DNA of 64,000 nucleotides from Polytrichum commune. Its lineage: Eukaryota; Streptophyta; Polytrichopsida; Polytrichales; Polytrichaceae. Shown piece by piece: positions 18,608 to 30,029 of this stretch. Position 1 is the stretch's first letter. Each line of letters begins with the position of its first letter. Both the position numbers and the translations under genes were made by a program. The notes below the pieces were generated by a model. That model was not told the origin of the DNA. It made no database searches and worked only from the letters and a program-made list of their open reading frames with translations. Location: assembly GCA_950295325.1 (NCBI GenBank), contig OX485803.1, positions 76,339,554-76,403,553 on the forward strand, read 5' to 3'.

Positions 18608-21600
18608 AATCTCGACGGCCAAGTACATCACCTGGAGGAGCCGAGTGAGTTGTTTCTGCAGGATCAACTCTCGAACGATCAAGACACAGCAGATCAGATA
18701 GTCAATGCATGTCTTATAGAATCAAACTTGATAGAGACTCCCCAGAACTCCACTTCCTGGTATTTGGATTCGGGAGCAACGCATCATGTATCTGGTGAGC
18801 AAGATGTTTTTACTTCAATTACTAGTGGAGCACAAGTTAGATCGGCAGGAGGACATAGCCACCCTGTAGCCGGAGTCGGGAATGTCGAACTGCAGCTCTC
18901 TTCCGGAGAAATAAAATCAATTTTTTCTGTTTTGTATACTCCAGGGATCACCAAAAATCTGCTTAGCGTAGGAGCTCTCACCGATCAAGACAAAACTCTT
19001 GTCTTCAAGTCAAGTGGATGCTTTATCTTTAACAACTCTTCCCTCAAGGTCGAAGCTTTTGCTTCGAGAGAACGCTGTCATGGTCTCTACAGACTTTCAA
19101 GTCTCTGTCATCTGTCCCAACCGGAGGTTAATCTTCTCCACAAAAACTCCCAAGCGGAATTGTGGCATAAGCGCCTCGGCCATTTTCATACCAAAGGCAT
19201 GCAACGAATGTTTAACTTCGGCGCAGTTCAGGGATTACCTTCTCTCCAGTACTCCAGACAACCATGCACAGGTTGTCAGCTAGGGAAGCAAGTCAAAACA
19301 AAGATGCCGAAGGAGGCAACGTTTCACGCCACCAAGATCCTTCAACTTATACACTCAGATGTTTGTGGCCCGTTTCGCACAAACTCCCTAGGCGGTGCAA
19401 GATATTTCGTCACCTTTATAGACGATTTTTCGAGAAAAACCTGGATCTATTTTCTCACTCACAAAAGTCAAGTACTAACTAAGTTCCAACACTTAGTCAA
19501 TCTGCTCAGAAACTTCACGGGACAAACCATCTAGACCCTCCGAACAGATAATGGCGGAGAATATACATCCTCTGCCTTTCGAGATTATTGTCTTCAACAG
19601 GGGATTGCCCGCGAGTTCGCACCGCCATACACACCGCAGCGGAATGGCGTTGCTGAGCGTCGCAACCGCTCATTGCTTGACATTACAAGATGTCTGCTTT
19701 TGGACAAGCGACTTCCAGGCCACCTCTGGGGGGAGGCTATCAAGGCGGCAGGCGATTTGCTCAATCTCCGCTCCACCAAACGGCACCCGGATAAAACCCC
19801 TGAAGAGCTTTTCTCAGGTAAAAAGCCGTCTATCTCTCATCTAAATTTTTTTGGCTCCCCTGCATATGTCCATACCACGAAGCCTTCCCGGTCCAAGCTG
19901 GACCCTCGTGCAGAGCAATGTATCCTTCTCAGCTTCGACTACGAAGCTAAGGCATACCGCTGCTATCGACCGTCCACTAAGAAGGTGTTTATATCTCGGG
20001 ACATTCTTGCCGACGAGGTCTCTTCTGTCCTTCCTTCCACCGATAGGGAGGATATGGATGAGCACAACCTCGACACGACTCCTGCACCAACCCGCCAAGA
20101 GGAGCGCATGGCTCTCATCGACAGGGAGGAGCATCAAGACGACGTTCTACCTGACTTCGACGTCTCTGTCCCTGTCTCCCCGCCTCGCCCATCTTCTCCC
20201 ACGCTCTCTACGCAGGATCCCTCTACGCAGTCTCCCCAGGATTCCCTTCCTTCAGAATCCCTCCATTCCTTTCCGACTCCTGTCAACGTTCCTTGCCGTT
20301 CGGACCGTGTTCGCAGATTTCCCAAGCACTTGCAGGATTTCGCGGCAACTGTCCAACTACAACCTCCTACAGATGTTGTCGAAGACTTCATCCCCGAAGA
20401 CTCTGCCGAACCTCTCACTTTTAAACAAGCCCACTTAAACCCTCATTGGCGTTCCGCTATGCAGGCTGAGATCGATTCTATTCACAGTAATCGGACGTGG
20501 TCTCTGGTTCCCTTACCTCCAGACAAGAAGGCGATCTCCTCTAAATGGGTCTATAAACTGAAACCTGGCACTCCAGCTACTCCCACGAGATACAAGGCTC
20601 GTCTCGTCGCCAGGGGGTTCGAGCAAAAGGATGGAGTTGATTTTTTGGAGACTTTTGCTCCAGTCCTCAGGTGGGAAACGATCCGTATACTGATAGCCAT
20701 TGCGGTTCACCTCCATTGGCCAATTCATCAGTTGGATGTGCTTACTGCTTTTTTGAACGGTCTTCTCAAAGAAGATGTTTACATGTATCAACCACCTGGT
20801 TTTGTGGCTGCTGGTGCTGAACATTTAGTTTGCAAGCTCCACAAAGCTCTGTATGGGCTCAAGCAGAGTCCCAGAGCGTGGTACGCTCATCTTCACGCGG
20901 CTCTTCTCGCTTGGAAACTTATTCAATCTGCTTCTGATCCTAACCTATATTTTGCCCATGTTGGTTCCGATACTATCGCCCTTCTTGTGTATGTTGACGA
21001 CATTTTACTTACCGGCAGCAACCCGACGCTCATCGCTCAACTCAAGACTTACCTTCATCAACAGTTCAAGACTAACGACCTTGGCCCGATTCGACGGTAC
21101 TTGGGCGTTCAGTTTGACAGAACTCCTACAGGAATCCACATGCATCAAAGAGAGTATGCCTTGAGCATTCTTCGACTCTTCCACATGGAAGACTGTAAGT
21201 CCTCTCTCACCCCTCTTCCTGAAGGACTTATTCTCTCCAAGGACTCCGCTACATCCCATGTCGATGCTACTCTTTATCGCATGCTTGTAGGCAAACTTCT
21301 TTTTCTTACAAAAACTCGTCCTGACCTCACCTATGCCGTCAGTGTAGTAAGTAGGTTTATGCAAAACCCACAAGAAGCCCACCTTCAAGCAGCAAAACAT
21401 ATCTTACGCTATGTCCGTCGGTATCCAGACTTAGGCTTGTTTTTTAAACAAGGGGAGGAGAACCGTCTGCAAGGTTATACCGACGCGGATTATGGACAAG
21501 ACATAGATGATAGAATCTCCGTGGGTGCATATATCTTCTTTCTTGGTAACTCTCCCATTTCATGGAACTCCAAGAAACAATCTAGTACCTCTAGGTCATC

Positions 21601-21955
21601 ATGTGAATCGGAGTATAGAGCCCTTGCTCATTGTTCATGCGAAGCTGTTTGGATTCGTAGACTACTGAAAGAACTTAGAATTTTGGATGATAAACCCACT
21701 TACCTTTATTGCGACAATCAAAGTAGTATAAAACTTAGTTACAATCCTGTGTTTCATGAGAAATCCAAACACTTCGAAATAGACTATCATTTCACTCGTC
21801 AAAAGGTTGAAAACAACACCATTAAGGTGGAATTTGTTCCCTCTCAGGAACAACCTGCCGATATTCTTACCAAGTCTCTAGGGAGGATTAAGTTCGAAAA
21901 TTGTAGAAACAGACTTCACCTTCACAGTCAATTCTGTCAAACCCTCAAGAAATGA
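18608..21955 (+). pseudogene. pol: Ty1/copia Pol (protease, integrase, reverse transcriptase, RNase H)
   Basis: The frame is the same as gag. Protease: WYLDSGATHHVSG. Integrase: HHCC zinc finger (LWHKRLGHFH, CTGCQLGKQ), then DDE residues in HSDVCGPF, RTDNGGEY and NGVAERRNR. Reverse transcriptase: from WSLVPLPPDKK with the LLVYVDDILL active site. RNase H: from GYTDADYGQD through SEYRALAH to ADILTKSLG. The order protease-integrase-RT-RNase H defines copia. A TAG at 19532-19534 interrupts integrase just before its second catalytic Asp; otherwise the frame is open to TGA at 21953. With the TGA at 18605 this makes two in-frame stops and no frameshift, so decay seems recent. The element cannot move by itself. 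Confidence 0.93.
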
Positions 21956-22380
21956 CGAGGATAGTATGCCCTCAGGGAGCCCTCTGAAGATGAAGCATAA
22001 GCCTCAACTCCCTCCTCCTCACTCCAATTGTACTTTTTCCTATATCTACCCTGAAACTCCTCAAACTGTCCAAAATCAACCGAATTACAGGCGCAACCTG
22101 TGACTCCTCTCGGAGTACAACCAGCGCTACTCTGTTCGTCGCCGACTCCAGGTGTTTCAACGTCGACCGCACTCGCAGCAGACGGCAACGGCTGAGGAAC
22201 GTAATCGGAAGGTTGCTCACAAAGAAGTACAGCAAGCGAATTCAACTCGCTCTCCACTCGCTCCCGCAGCGATAGACGGCGTTCACCTCTCCTCTCCAAG
22301 TAACGAATGAGACCTGGAGTATCTACCCTCACCATTTCCAAGGCTGCCCACTCCAGGGAAGTACCCACCTTTCTTCTCAT
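21937..22380 (-). CDS. Antisense open frame between pol and 3' LTR
   Basis: A 147-codon minus-strand frame lies in the non-coding interval between pol and the polypurine tract. It begins with a helical, charged stretch (TPGLIRYLERRGERRLSLRERVES, seen in part as RYLERRGERRLSLRERVE), has a Pro/Ser/Gly-rich middle and ends over the last bases of pol. Composition looks protein-like. Antisense open frames in this position are known from some plant LTR retrotransposons; it may equally be a captured host fragment. Function is not recognised. Confidence 0.35.
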   Translation of the reverse strand: MRRKVGTSLEWAALEMVRVDTPGLIRYLERRGERRLSLRERVESELNSLAVLLCEQPSDYVPQPLPSAASAVDVETPGVGDEQSSAGCTPRGVTGCACNSVDFGQFEEFQGRYRKKYNWSEEEGVEAYASSSEGSLRAYYPRHFLRV

Positions 22381-22448
22381 GCTCTACTCACCCTTCTCAA
22401 TCTCCACAAGAGAGAAACATTCACTTGCTGATGTAATCGAGGCCAAAT

Positions 22449-22766
22449 TCAAGAAAGAACCAGTTCATCACTCAGAGGGGGCAGTAAAGTTGCCTCTCCA
22501 TACAGTTCCTCTCGGCCCTTCTCTCTTACTTCTTGGCCACTTACATCGAAAACTCGCGTTTCGACTATCTCTATGAGTTGTGTGATCGCTCGCTTTAACA
22601 TCATCAATACTGTCCACAACAACAAGGACAGCAATCGGATCCAAGTCATCTCCTTCATACGAAGGTCCATCGCTGGTCTCTCGGAGTGATTACTCCAATT
22701 CAGTTTAAGCTCAGTTACTACACCTGTGCGCAAGAGGGGGTGTTGGTCCATATGCGCACAGGGCAC
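22449..22766 (-). CDS. Second antisense open frame, starting inside the 3' LTR
   Basis: A 105-codon minus-strand frame whose first codons are read from the LTR end (ATG within CATATGGACC). It contains a hydrophobic stretch (WIRLLSLLLWTVLMML) that could be a membrane segment, followed by a charged region. It may join the downstream antisense frame at 21937-22380 by splicing. No homology is recognised. Confidence 0.25.
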   Translation of the reverse strand: MPCAHMDQHPLLRTGVVTELKLNWSNHSERPAMDLRMKEMTWIRLLSLLLWTVLMMLKRAITQLIEIVETRVFDVSGQEVREKGREELYGEATLLPPLSDELVLS

Positions 22767-22972
22767 ACTGTGATTTGTACACTTGTCACCTTAGGGTTAA
22801 AAGTAGAAGTTAAGTTAGGGTTAGGCGTAGCTGATTAGGGTTAGCATTAATTAATTAGGTTTAGGGACTTTGTATTTATTCTTAAGCCTCTCAAGGCTCT
22901 AATCGAACAGTTTGTTTCGAGTCAGTGAGTCTGTCTCTACGTCGAAATAGTATTTTAGTCACGATACCAACA
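22741..22972 (+). mobile_element. 3' long terminal repeat of the copia element
   Basis: It starts TGTTGGTCCATA directly after a polypurine tract (AAGAGGGGG, ending 22740) and ends TACCAACA, so the termini are inverted TGTTGGT/ACCAACA. Length is 232 bp. A matching 5' LTR is absent from the window, so the element is 5'-truncated and its target duplication (which would be GGCAC) cannot be checked. Confidence 0.85.
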
Positions 22973-23139
22973 GGCACGAAGATCGTTATGGTGGAGTTAT
23001 TGGGAGCGGACCCACATGAAAGCGTCTCGACATCATCCGGTTTGTCGCTGAGAGCAGTGGAGGCTTCGATCAGAGCGACTTGCTCCTCGGTTAGGCTCCA
23101 CTCTTCCTTGATGGCGGTGCTGAGCTGCTCGGCGGCCAT
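22973..23139 (-). CDS. Possible first exon at the copia 3' flank
   Basis: From ATG (23139) the minus strand reads MAAEQLSTAIKEEWSLTEEQ and continues for about 55 codons until it runs into the LTR. The start context, composition and immediate loss of the frame at the LTR suggest a host exon split by the insertion. The family is not recognised. Confidence 0.3.
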
Positions 23140-23910
23140 CTCGTATCAGGCAAGTGATCAGAAACTCCGATGAAGGGTTAAGTGAGCGAGGGTTTGAGAC
23201 AGTGGGCGTGAAGGAGCTTGAATGATGAGAACAGGTGTGATATGCTTGATACTGCCGGCTCAGGCGCTCTTCTTATACTAGCTGGCTGCCCCGAGCAACT
23301 CCGATCGATCGGCACAGGCCTCATTGATTCCATTTTAGTGGTCCGATTGAACCGTGCATCCACAGCCTTCCAATAGTGGGATCAAGTTGCACACAAATCG
23401 GTCTAATGACATGACAGAATCGCTTTTGGTTATCGGCACTGCAATTTGTAGGGCACTGTTCACGGATACTGTTGTTAATATGTGATCCGGAGATTATTAC
23501 TGGCTTCTCTCTTCCAAAAATACCAAGGCCAGCCGTCATTACTGTGAGACCAAATGATCTCTGAGGTCTGATCCTTGAAGGCTATGCACACATCACGAGC
23601 GTAGCATGCGCATCTCGATGACTCTGTACAGGTTCTGTACGTGGTGCTTCACGTGACAAGTAATCCTTCACTTTGTTCTCAAAAGAAGCAGCCCAGAAGA
23701 AGTAAAAATCTATCACGCTCTTCGAGGTCAAGAGACGCTCGAGTATGATCAGATTTTTCATTTTAAGAGCTTTGCACACTGTCATGAACGCCATGGTTTG
23801 ACGATCAAATTGTGTAGGAAGTTTGTGAGAATCGAAGAGGTACACTGAAATTTAAGGCCTAGTGCTATATTGTCTTTTTGTTGCGTCTTCTAATTAGTGC
23901 GGTTGTCGGT
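23140..23910. other. Unassigned region with minus-strand open frames
   Basis: Open minus-strand frames at 23321-23539 and 23582-23845 are stop-free for 72 and 87 codons, but I see no motif and no convincing splice sites. They may be remnants of the gene interrupted at 22973. Confidence 0.3.
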
Positions 23911-24048
23911 TTTGTTGTGCAGCTGAACTAGCTTTGCTGGTTGAGGGTCTCGGAGTTGTTGCTGAGTCACATCTCGAGGACTGGCTCATAAGACCAGCAA
24001 AGAAATCGACAGAAAATGATGATCCTGCTGATGAGAAGCATACTAAAA
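23911..24048 (+). pseudogene. Captured exon fragment of a tonoplast sugar transporter
   Basis: TTTGTTGTGCAG followed by CTGAACTAGC and the translated segment LALLVEGLGVVAESHLEDW repeats the acceptor and the first ~125 bp of exon 3 of the sugar transporter at 41833-42319, with a few substitutions (ESHLEEW there). It stands alone, in the opposite orientation and about 18 kb away. Similarity fades near 24048 into a sequence whose tail (24133-24168, GTATTTAGTATCACTGACTA) resembles 47164-47196. It is a non-functional fragment, copied rather than moved, since the parent exon is intact. Confidence 0.85.
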
Positions 24049-24790
24049 CTAAGACACACAAGAAATGTAGTAATTTTGGGAGGCACCGATTTCTTATTGA
24101 TATTGATTATGAGAAGTTCCAGTATACTGAATATTGTATTTAGTATCACTGACTATTTGGAATTACGCAATGCTATAACTACTTATTATATATTTCATTT
24201 TTTCTTGGTCAACAAAGGTCAAATCGGTTAGGTATTTGGACATTATAGTACATGAACATCTTTATTTGGTAAAAAAATATAGCAACAGAAAAAAATAGCA
24301 TTGTGTAATTCTAGATTCCAGTGTGAATAAGAACAAACCCGCTCAATTATAGAGGGAATATGATGGGGGTAGGGTTTATATGTACCAACTAGCTACTCCC
24401 ATCTTCTCAAATGTAGGTTCCACCCACTAACCTCCTCCTCATGGTTACCAAGGATGGAGTTCCATACCATCATTGATTCTCTTGAGTCTTCAACCAGTCT
24501 TAATCCTATGGTGACCAACACTTGTAAGTTAAAGATTCTTTAATGGACGCATGGAAGTTTAGCAACTTGTGTCCACGGCCCTCCACATTCTAGCGGACCA
24601 CCATAATGTGATTGGATGACGGGTTGTGCTTAACTACATGTGAACACCTCCAACACATTATTATCTAGAATCTAGTGGACGAGCGGCCTACATGGAAACT
24701 CACCCAAAGTGCCTCTCTTCAAACATCCCTCATTACACTGTTACAACCATAGTATACAACTTGGGAGTAAATACTGAACCCTACAGTAAT
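24049..24790. other. Intergenic, no gene seen
   Basis: AT-rich sequence with no supported features apart from the short dispersed-repeat tail at 24133-24168. Confidence 0.5.
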
Positions 24791-25030
24791 CACTATATTC
24801 GGTAATCGAGACCTTTTCATGATTTTGAGACTATTTAAGGATGTGGTTTTCAAATAAAGAACAAGAAAAACACAAAATATATTCAATACGACTTAATAAA
24901 GTGATTTGCATGGGTGGCATTAACCAACTTGACACAAATACATGTCATCACAATAAGAAATTGAACTAGATAATAAACCATTTGAATTTATTTTGAGAAT
25001 TTCCAAAGTCTCTAGTTAATGAATATAGTG
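24791..25030. mobile_element. 240-bp MITE with CACTA...TAGTG ends, copy 2
   Basis: It begins CACTATATTCGGTAATCGAG and ends TTAATGAATATAGTG. It is the inverted-orientation partner of 8864-9103, the same length to the base and alignable throughout. No coding capacity is seen. Confidence 0.85.
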
Positions 25031-25632
25031 ATAGCATTGTAGAATAGCAATGTTCCTGAGTCTACCCTTGCGCTTGCTCAACCTCACTATTCCTTCCCAT
25101 CCATGCTAAAGAATTGAGGGTATCTCCCACCCCCCGTCTCCTGGGTCCTTTGTAGGTCGGCTTGTCTATCCAACTTTTGTTGGGGGTTTCGAGATGATCT
25201 AGACACCTAATTACATGAGGGACCTAAGACTCATCTTTGTGAAAAGGTGGGATAACTTATCATGTGTCCAAACATGATGGTGTCTGTGTTTCTAAAGTTG
25301 GAAAGTGTAACTTGGTGAGTTAATTTTTGGAAGGCATAACTTGGTTCGTTTCATTGTTGTTCAATGAATGAACATCGAATACTTTGAACAACAATTAATA
25401 TGCTTTGACATGTCAAGGATTTTGTTGGGCTGGTCACTGGTCATTGGTCAACTTTTTAATATGTCTTGGTGTGTCTTGCCAAGTGTGGCATGCCACACAT
25501 GTTCAGTTTTAGTGTCCTATTCTACTTTTCTTCTAGAAGATGGAAAATTGGCATATTGACCCTAACTGTAGTAAGGGCCGATTTACACCATGGACCACGA
25601 AGTTAGACCATGGAAGATGGTCTTTTTCCATA

Positions 25633-26437
25633 GGGCCATTCACGATTGGGGTACTACTTTTGGGACAAAGGAATTAAGGACTATGTCGCATTGGATCTTG
25701 GCGTTTATTATGATTTACTATTATTTGATCAATAAATTTTAAATAGATAAGTAGACAAGTCATAAGACTTATCAAGAAAGATATTATTTGATATTGAATA
25801 ATCACCAATAATAGATAAATTCATTATGAAATGAGTAGATAGGTCATAGAACTTGTGAAGAGGTCATATGACTTGTTTGGGCCACATCAATAGCAATTTC
25901 GTTATTGAAGTGTACATTAGAGGTGAATTAATTCTTGTTTCCCATCCTAGTACTTTGGTGTAAGTGTCATGTGTCCATACATATATATTTTTATGTCCAA
26001 TTATAATATTAAACGGTATTTTTTCATATAGCCATGTTATTGTGTACTGTTGGCCATGTTCGGTGCCATATGTAAAGCTATACAATTGGTATACAATACA
26101 TTTTTAGTTCTATTAGTATACAATTGAAAAACAATTGTGAGGAAAAAAATCAAGATCATTTCAATTAATTTTTGTTGTCCTTTTCATTCCTTGATCCTAA
26201 GGTCAACAATTTTGACAGCACCCATGAATGTCCGTTAAGGAATCAAAATGATATCTTAGATAACCTATTCCTTGTAAATTAACTTTGTCGGTGTACTCAA
26301 TATGGAATATTAAATGTAGGTATGATCCAAAATATGCTCCACAATACAAATCTAAGCACACCAAATATGTAAAGTTATCCAATTTAGTCTTTTAACCGTT
26401 AGACACCCAAAAGTAGTACCCCAACCGTGAATGCCCC
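25633..26437. mobile_element. About 805-bp MITE-like element with ~31-bp inverted ends
   Basis: The left end GGGCCATTCACGATTGGGG plus TACTACTTTTGGG (25633-25664) matches the reverse complement of the right end (26406-26436), differing by one inserted C and one substitution. A possible CCAT target duplication is blurred by a C run. The inside is AT-rich and non-coding. The GGG-starting ends would suit a PIF/Harbinger or hAT relative; the family is not certain. Confidence 0.6.
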
Positions 26438-28630
26438 CCCCCATGGTTCAATTTGATGGTCAACCTTTCATGGTAAAATTTTCTTAAAAAAAAATCAACT
26501 TACAAAGCCTTTGAGCCCCTCACCAGGTGTAAACCGAATGTAGACCAAGGGGAATGACCATGCACCAAGAAGTGAATGTGTTTTCTTTTTGAATATATGC
26601 CCAAAAAGGGCAATTCTGAAAAAATATCCTCGTAAAACCATTCTCTTGTCTTCTCTTGTCTTCATCTTCTCTTCCCCCAAAAAAAAAATCATTGAAAATT
26701 TATTATAACAACATTTTTATGCCATGGGCCCCTGCTTTTTTCTACCAGAGCACCTCTTTTGCCTCTCCCACCGCAAAACCTGTTGGACCATGTCAGTGGA
26801 TAACGTAAGCCTTAAAATATGTCTTTTAAGGACCTCGAACCCCATAATCATTCTAACATTTTTCCCCTGGTGTAAATCAAAATGATCCTAGACGAGTTCA
26901 ACAACCGATCACAAATTTTACAAGGCCTTGGGATGACTTCATGATCCATGGTGTAAAGAGCCCATAAGTCTTCACTTATCCATCTCCAACTCCCAATGTG
27001 ACACAGTGGACGTGCCTTGTGTGTGGAAGACATGATTCCGATGTACACATTAGCCATGCAGCTATAAATCTCATGAGATGTCGTGGGGTCAAAACTATAA
27101 GCAGTGAGCAAGGCAATTTTGATAATCATGCTCTTAAAAAGAGAACTTGCACACTCATAAATCCAATCAGGGCACCTGCACTTGAGTCACCGATACTTGT
27201 GAGACTTCTTTCCAATGGACAAAATGAATGGTTCCCGGCTAATTGTTTCAATATTGGTCAAATTCTATCTTAAAATCAATATAATAGTTAAGAAGGCAAA
27301 AATACGGGATCCAAATTAATGAATCCTAAAAATGTCAAACTTGATGCTAACATGAAGTGGAGGCAAGTTAGTAAGTTATGAAAAACACATTTCCTTCAAG
27401 TAAATTGCAACTTTCAATTGACTCCCATGTACAGCTAGTACATGTGTAACTTGATAACTTAGTGTATAAACCCTTTGGTTTTGTTGGCTTTCATATCATC
27501 TTTTTCCTTATCAGTGACGAATGTTGTTGTCATGTACTAGAGGTGAATGTCATGTGAATGTGAATGTGTAATGTTTTAGATGGACGAGTGGTATGTAAGA
27601 TTTGGCACCTTGAATGTAACAGAGTCTCTAAGGTAGGTTGGCCTTGTACATGGTAACTTTTCTTGATTGAGAAGGCTCTATAATCTACAAATTATGTTTG
27701 GATAGATTTTTGAAGAAGGTCAAATATTCATACAAGTGATTTTGTCTTAATTGAAAATGTGTAATCAATCATGGTTTTTCACACATTCATGGCAAAGCTT
27801 GTAGTTAAGAACTGAGAATCAAATAATGTGTTACTTATTGTTATTAGAAGTCTTTTAAGGGATTCTATTACCAATAATATGCCAATGGCTCCTAGACTAT
27901 GCTAGATGTGAATGGGGGAAAAGCCCTCAAGGACTTTGAGAGGGAGACGATCTATGATGTGACCATGTTTACAAAGTTTGATATTACAGGGGGCGGCAAT
28001 AACCTCCTCTACCGAAGATCGTATTCCAAAATCATGTGGAATACATAGGCACCTAATGTTGGCTTAGTCAATTCGCATGCTTAAGCCTTAGGTTGTTTAC
28101 GTGCCTCAAGGTTTTCTGCTTCCATCATGTGCACCCAAGAGAGTTCCCTTGCGCTCTTTGTTGGGTCCCCGTGGCCTTGTATTTTTTTTTTTTGGGCAAT
28201 GAAATAAAGCTTGTCTCATTTGTCTCAAGAAAAAAAAAATTACGTTGTGATTGGGGTATATGCTCATATGAAATTAGATACTATAAATAATCTATAAATA
28301 ATACTTAACTTCAACAAGACTTTCAAACCTTGGGACAATTTATGTGATCTTTTGAAGAGTAAGAGAACCTGCAATTCAACCTATTCTAAGTGAATTTGTA
28401 TTTTGATTTAGATTCTAAAACTTGAAATGTTGCATGAAACAACTCATGATCTGATCCAACGGACCAAATTTGTTGTAGAGTTGGAAGTGCTCCCAATAGA
28501 CCCCACAAACCTTACATTAAAGAAATCTAAACCAGACCACCAAGAGAAGCTTGGTGGTTGTGATGAATCTTTCAGACCTTATACCACTAAACCCGTAGTC
28601 ATCACTAAAGTGGCACTAATTACACTAAAT
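26438..28630. other. Intergenic; possible LINE 3' tail near 28100-28240
   Basis: No gene is supported. Around 28170-28240 a T-run is followed by GGGCAATGAAATAAAGCTTG and then a short A-run, resembling the 3' end of a plant LINE. This is weak evidence. Confidence 0.3.
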
Positions 28631-28635
28631 GGGGT

Positions 28636-28768
28636 ATAGTGGTGTGAGAAACATTGCCTCAAAAAAGTTAGTTAACTATAGTGGTGTGAGAAGAGTTGCC
28701 TCAAAATAGTTAGTTAACTATAGTGGTTTGAGAAGTGGTGCCTCAAAATAGTTAGTTAACTATAGTGG
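28636..28768. repeat. 42-bp tandem repeat, three copies
   Basis: Units start at 28636, 28678 and 28720, each with ATAGTGGTGTGAGAA, GCCTCAAAA and AGTTAGTTAACT, followed by a partial fourth. Confidence 0.85.
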
Positions 28769-28807
28769 GTGGACTATATGGTAATAGTGCCCTAATAATG
28801 CAGATAT

Positions 28808-28833
28808 CCCTAAACCCTAAACCCTAAACCCTT
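28808..28833. repeat. Interstitial telomere-like repeat
   Basis: Three and a half units of CCCTAAA, the plant telomere heptamer. Similar short runs occur at 10604-10626 and 12223-12243. Confidence 0.7.
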
Positions 28834-29508
28834 ATCGGGGACAGTAATAAAGGCAAGTGACGCTTATATGAACTAGAATTGATAAAAAAAAAAAGTGATA
28901 CTCTATATTCATATTATCATATTATCAAGCTCCAAGCTTACTAATTACACTAAATGGGGTATGATAAGCCTTGAGTGTATCTTATGGCCGGCCAAGCTCC
29001 AAGCGGGTGATAAGAGGGGATTATTGCATGCAAACGTCCCAAGCTCTCATTCATCCAATGAACTAATGTTCATCAAATAATGCACGTGTTGCCCGATCAT
29101 GAACTCTTTTAGTTAGTTTGACACTTGAATTAGTATCAAAAACCAAAAATTATTTATGTTAGTCTCATTTAAATTGAATTAAGCACAAAAGCCTTAGGGG
29201 ATATGTTTTAAACATGGATAAACAAGAGGTAACCTACTTTGTATGCAGCATTTCACTTGCCACTACAAGTGTTAGGTACATAAATGAGCCAATGTTACCC
29301 CCTAGCAACTAGTTTAACTACAATGGAAGAAGACTAGTAGAATCAAGTAAGTAGGATATTGCTATTCTTAAGCATCTCGAGGATAAGTCATGAAGGATAA
29401 TTAGAGAGGAGGTTCTGTCAAGAAAGACCACAGAATTGAATGAGTGGTTACTAGGAAGATGATAAGATTAGGTAGATGCAGATCCTATTTAAAAAAGTAT
29501 TTAAGCAT

Positions 29509-30029
29509 GGAACAATCCCGGGTACGCAACTCCCATATTATACGCAGGGGGCATCGTACTTAAAACAGCTTAGAGGACGGCTTTTGTAAAAATTATATCA
29601 AATTATATCAAATTAAAATGATCAAAAAGTTGGGTGAAGACCAAATTAAATAAAATGAGATGAAAAAAAAGTTGGGTTGCATATTTATTAAGCCTCCCAT
29701 TAAAATTATAAGCCACGAATAGTTGCCTCCCATTAAAATTATAATTCATGCACAATGTTAAAATTTTATTAAAAAGTCCAAAAAGTTGGGCAGTTTGACC
29801 TATGGTACCTGTATTAAAAAATCATATAATTAGGTTTTTAATGCAAGTATATGCTTCAAAATATATTCATTTCCTATATATAATTACATTTTTGGATTCC
29901 TTGTTAGAAGGGCTACAAGGGTTTCCTACATTAAAACAAATTGTATCACTAAATATTGGACTAAAACGCATTATAAGTGATTATAATCAGGACCATATAA
30001 TACGGGAGTTGCGTACCCGGGGGAACAAT
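29509..30029. mobile_element. 505-bp non-autonomous DNA transposon with 8-bp target duplication
   Basis: The element 29517-30021 begins CCCGGGTACGCAACTCCCAT and ends in the inverse sequence with one mismatch over 25 bp. The flanks are GGAACAAT at 29509-29516 and again at 30022-30029, a perfect 8-bp duplication. Eight-base duplications are typical of hAT elements, although hAT ends usually start CAG. The interior is AT-rich and non-coding. Confidence 0.88.

Noticed and set aside
22307-22576. Plus-strand frame between pol and LTR as an env-like gene
   Set aside because: No signal peptide, convincing membrane segment or spacing typical of env-like frames; the antisense frames there look more protein-like.
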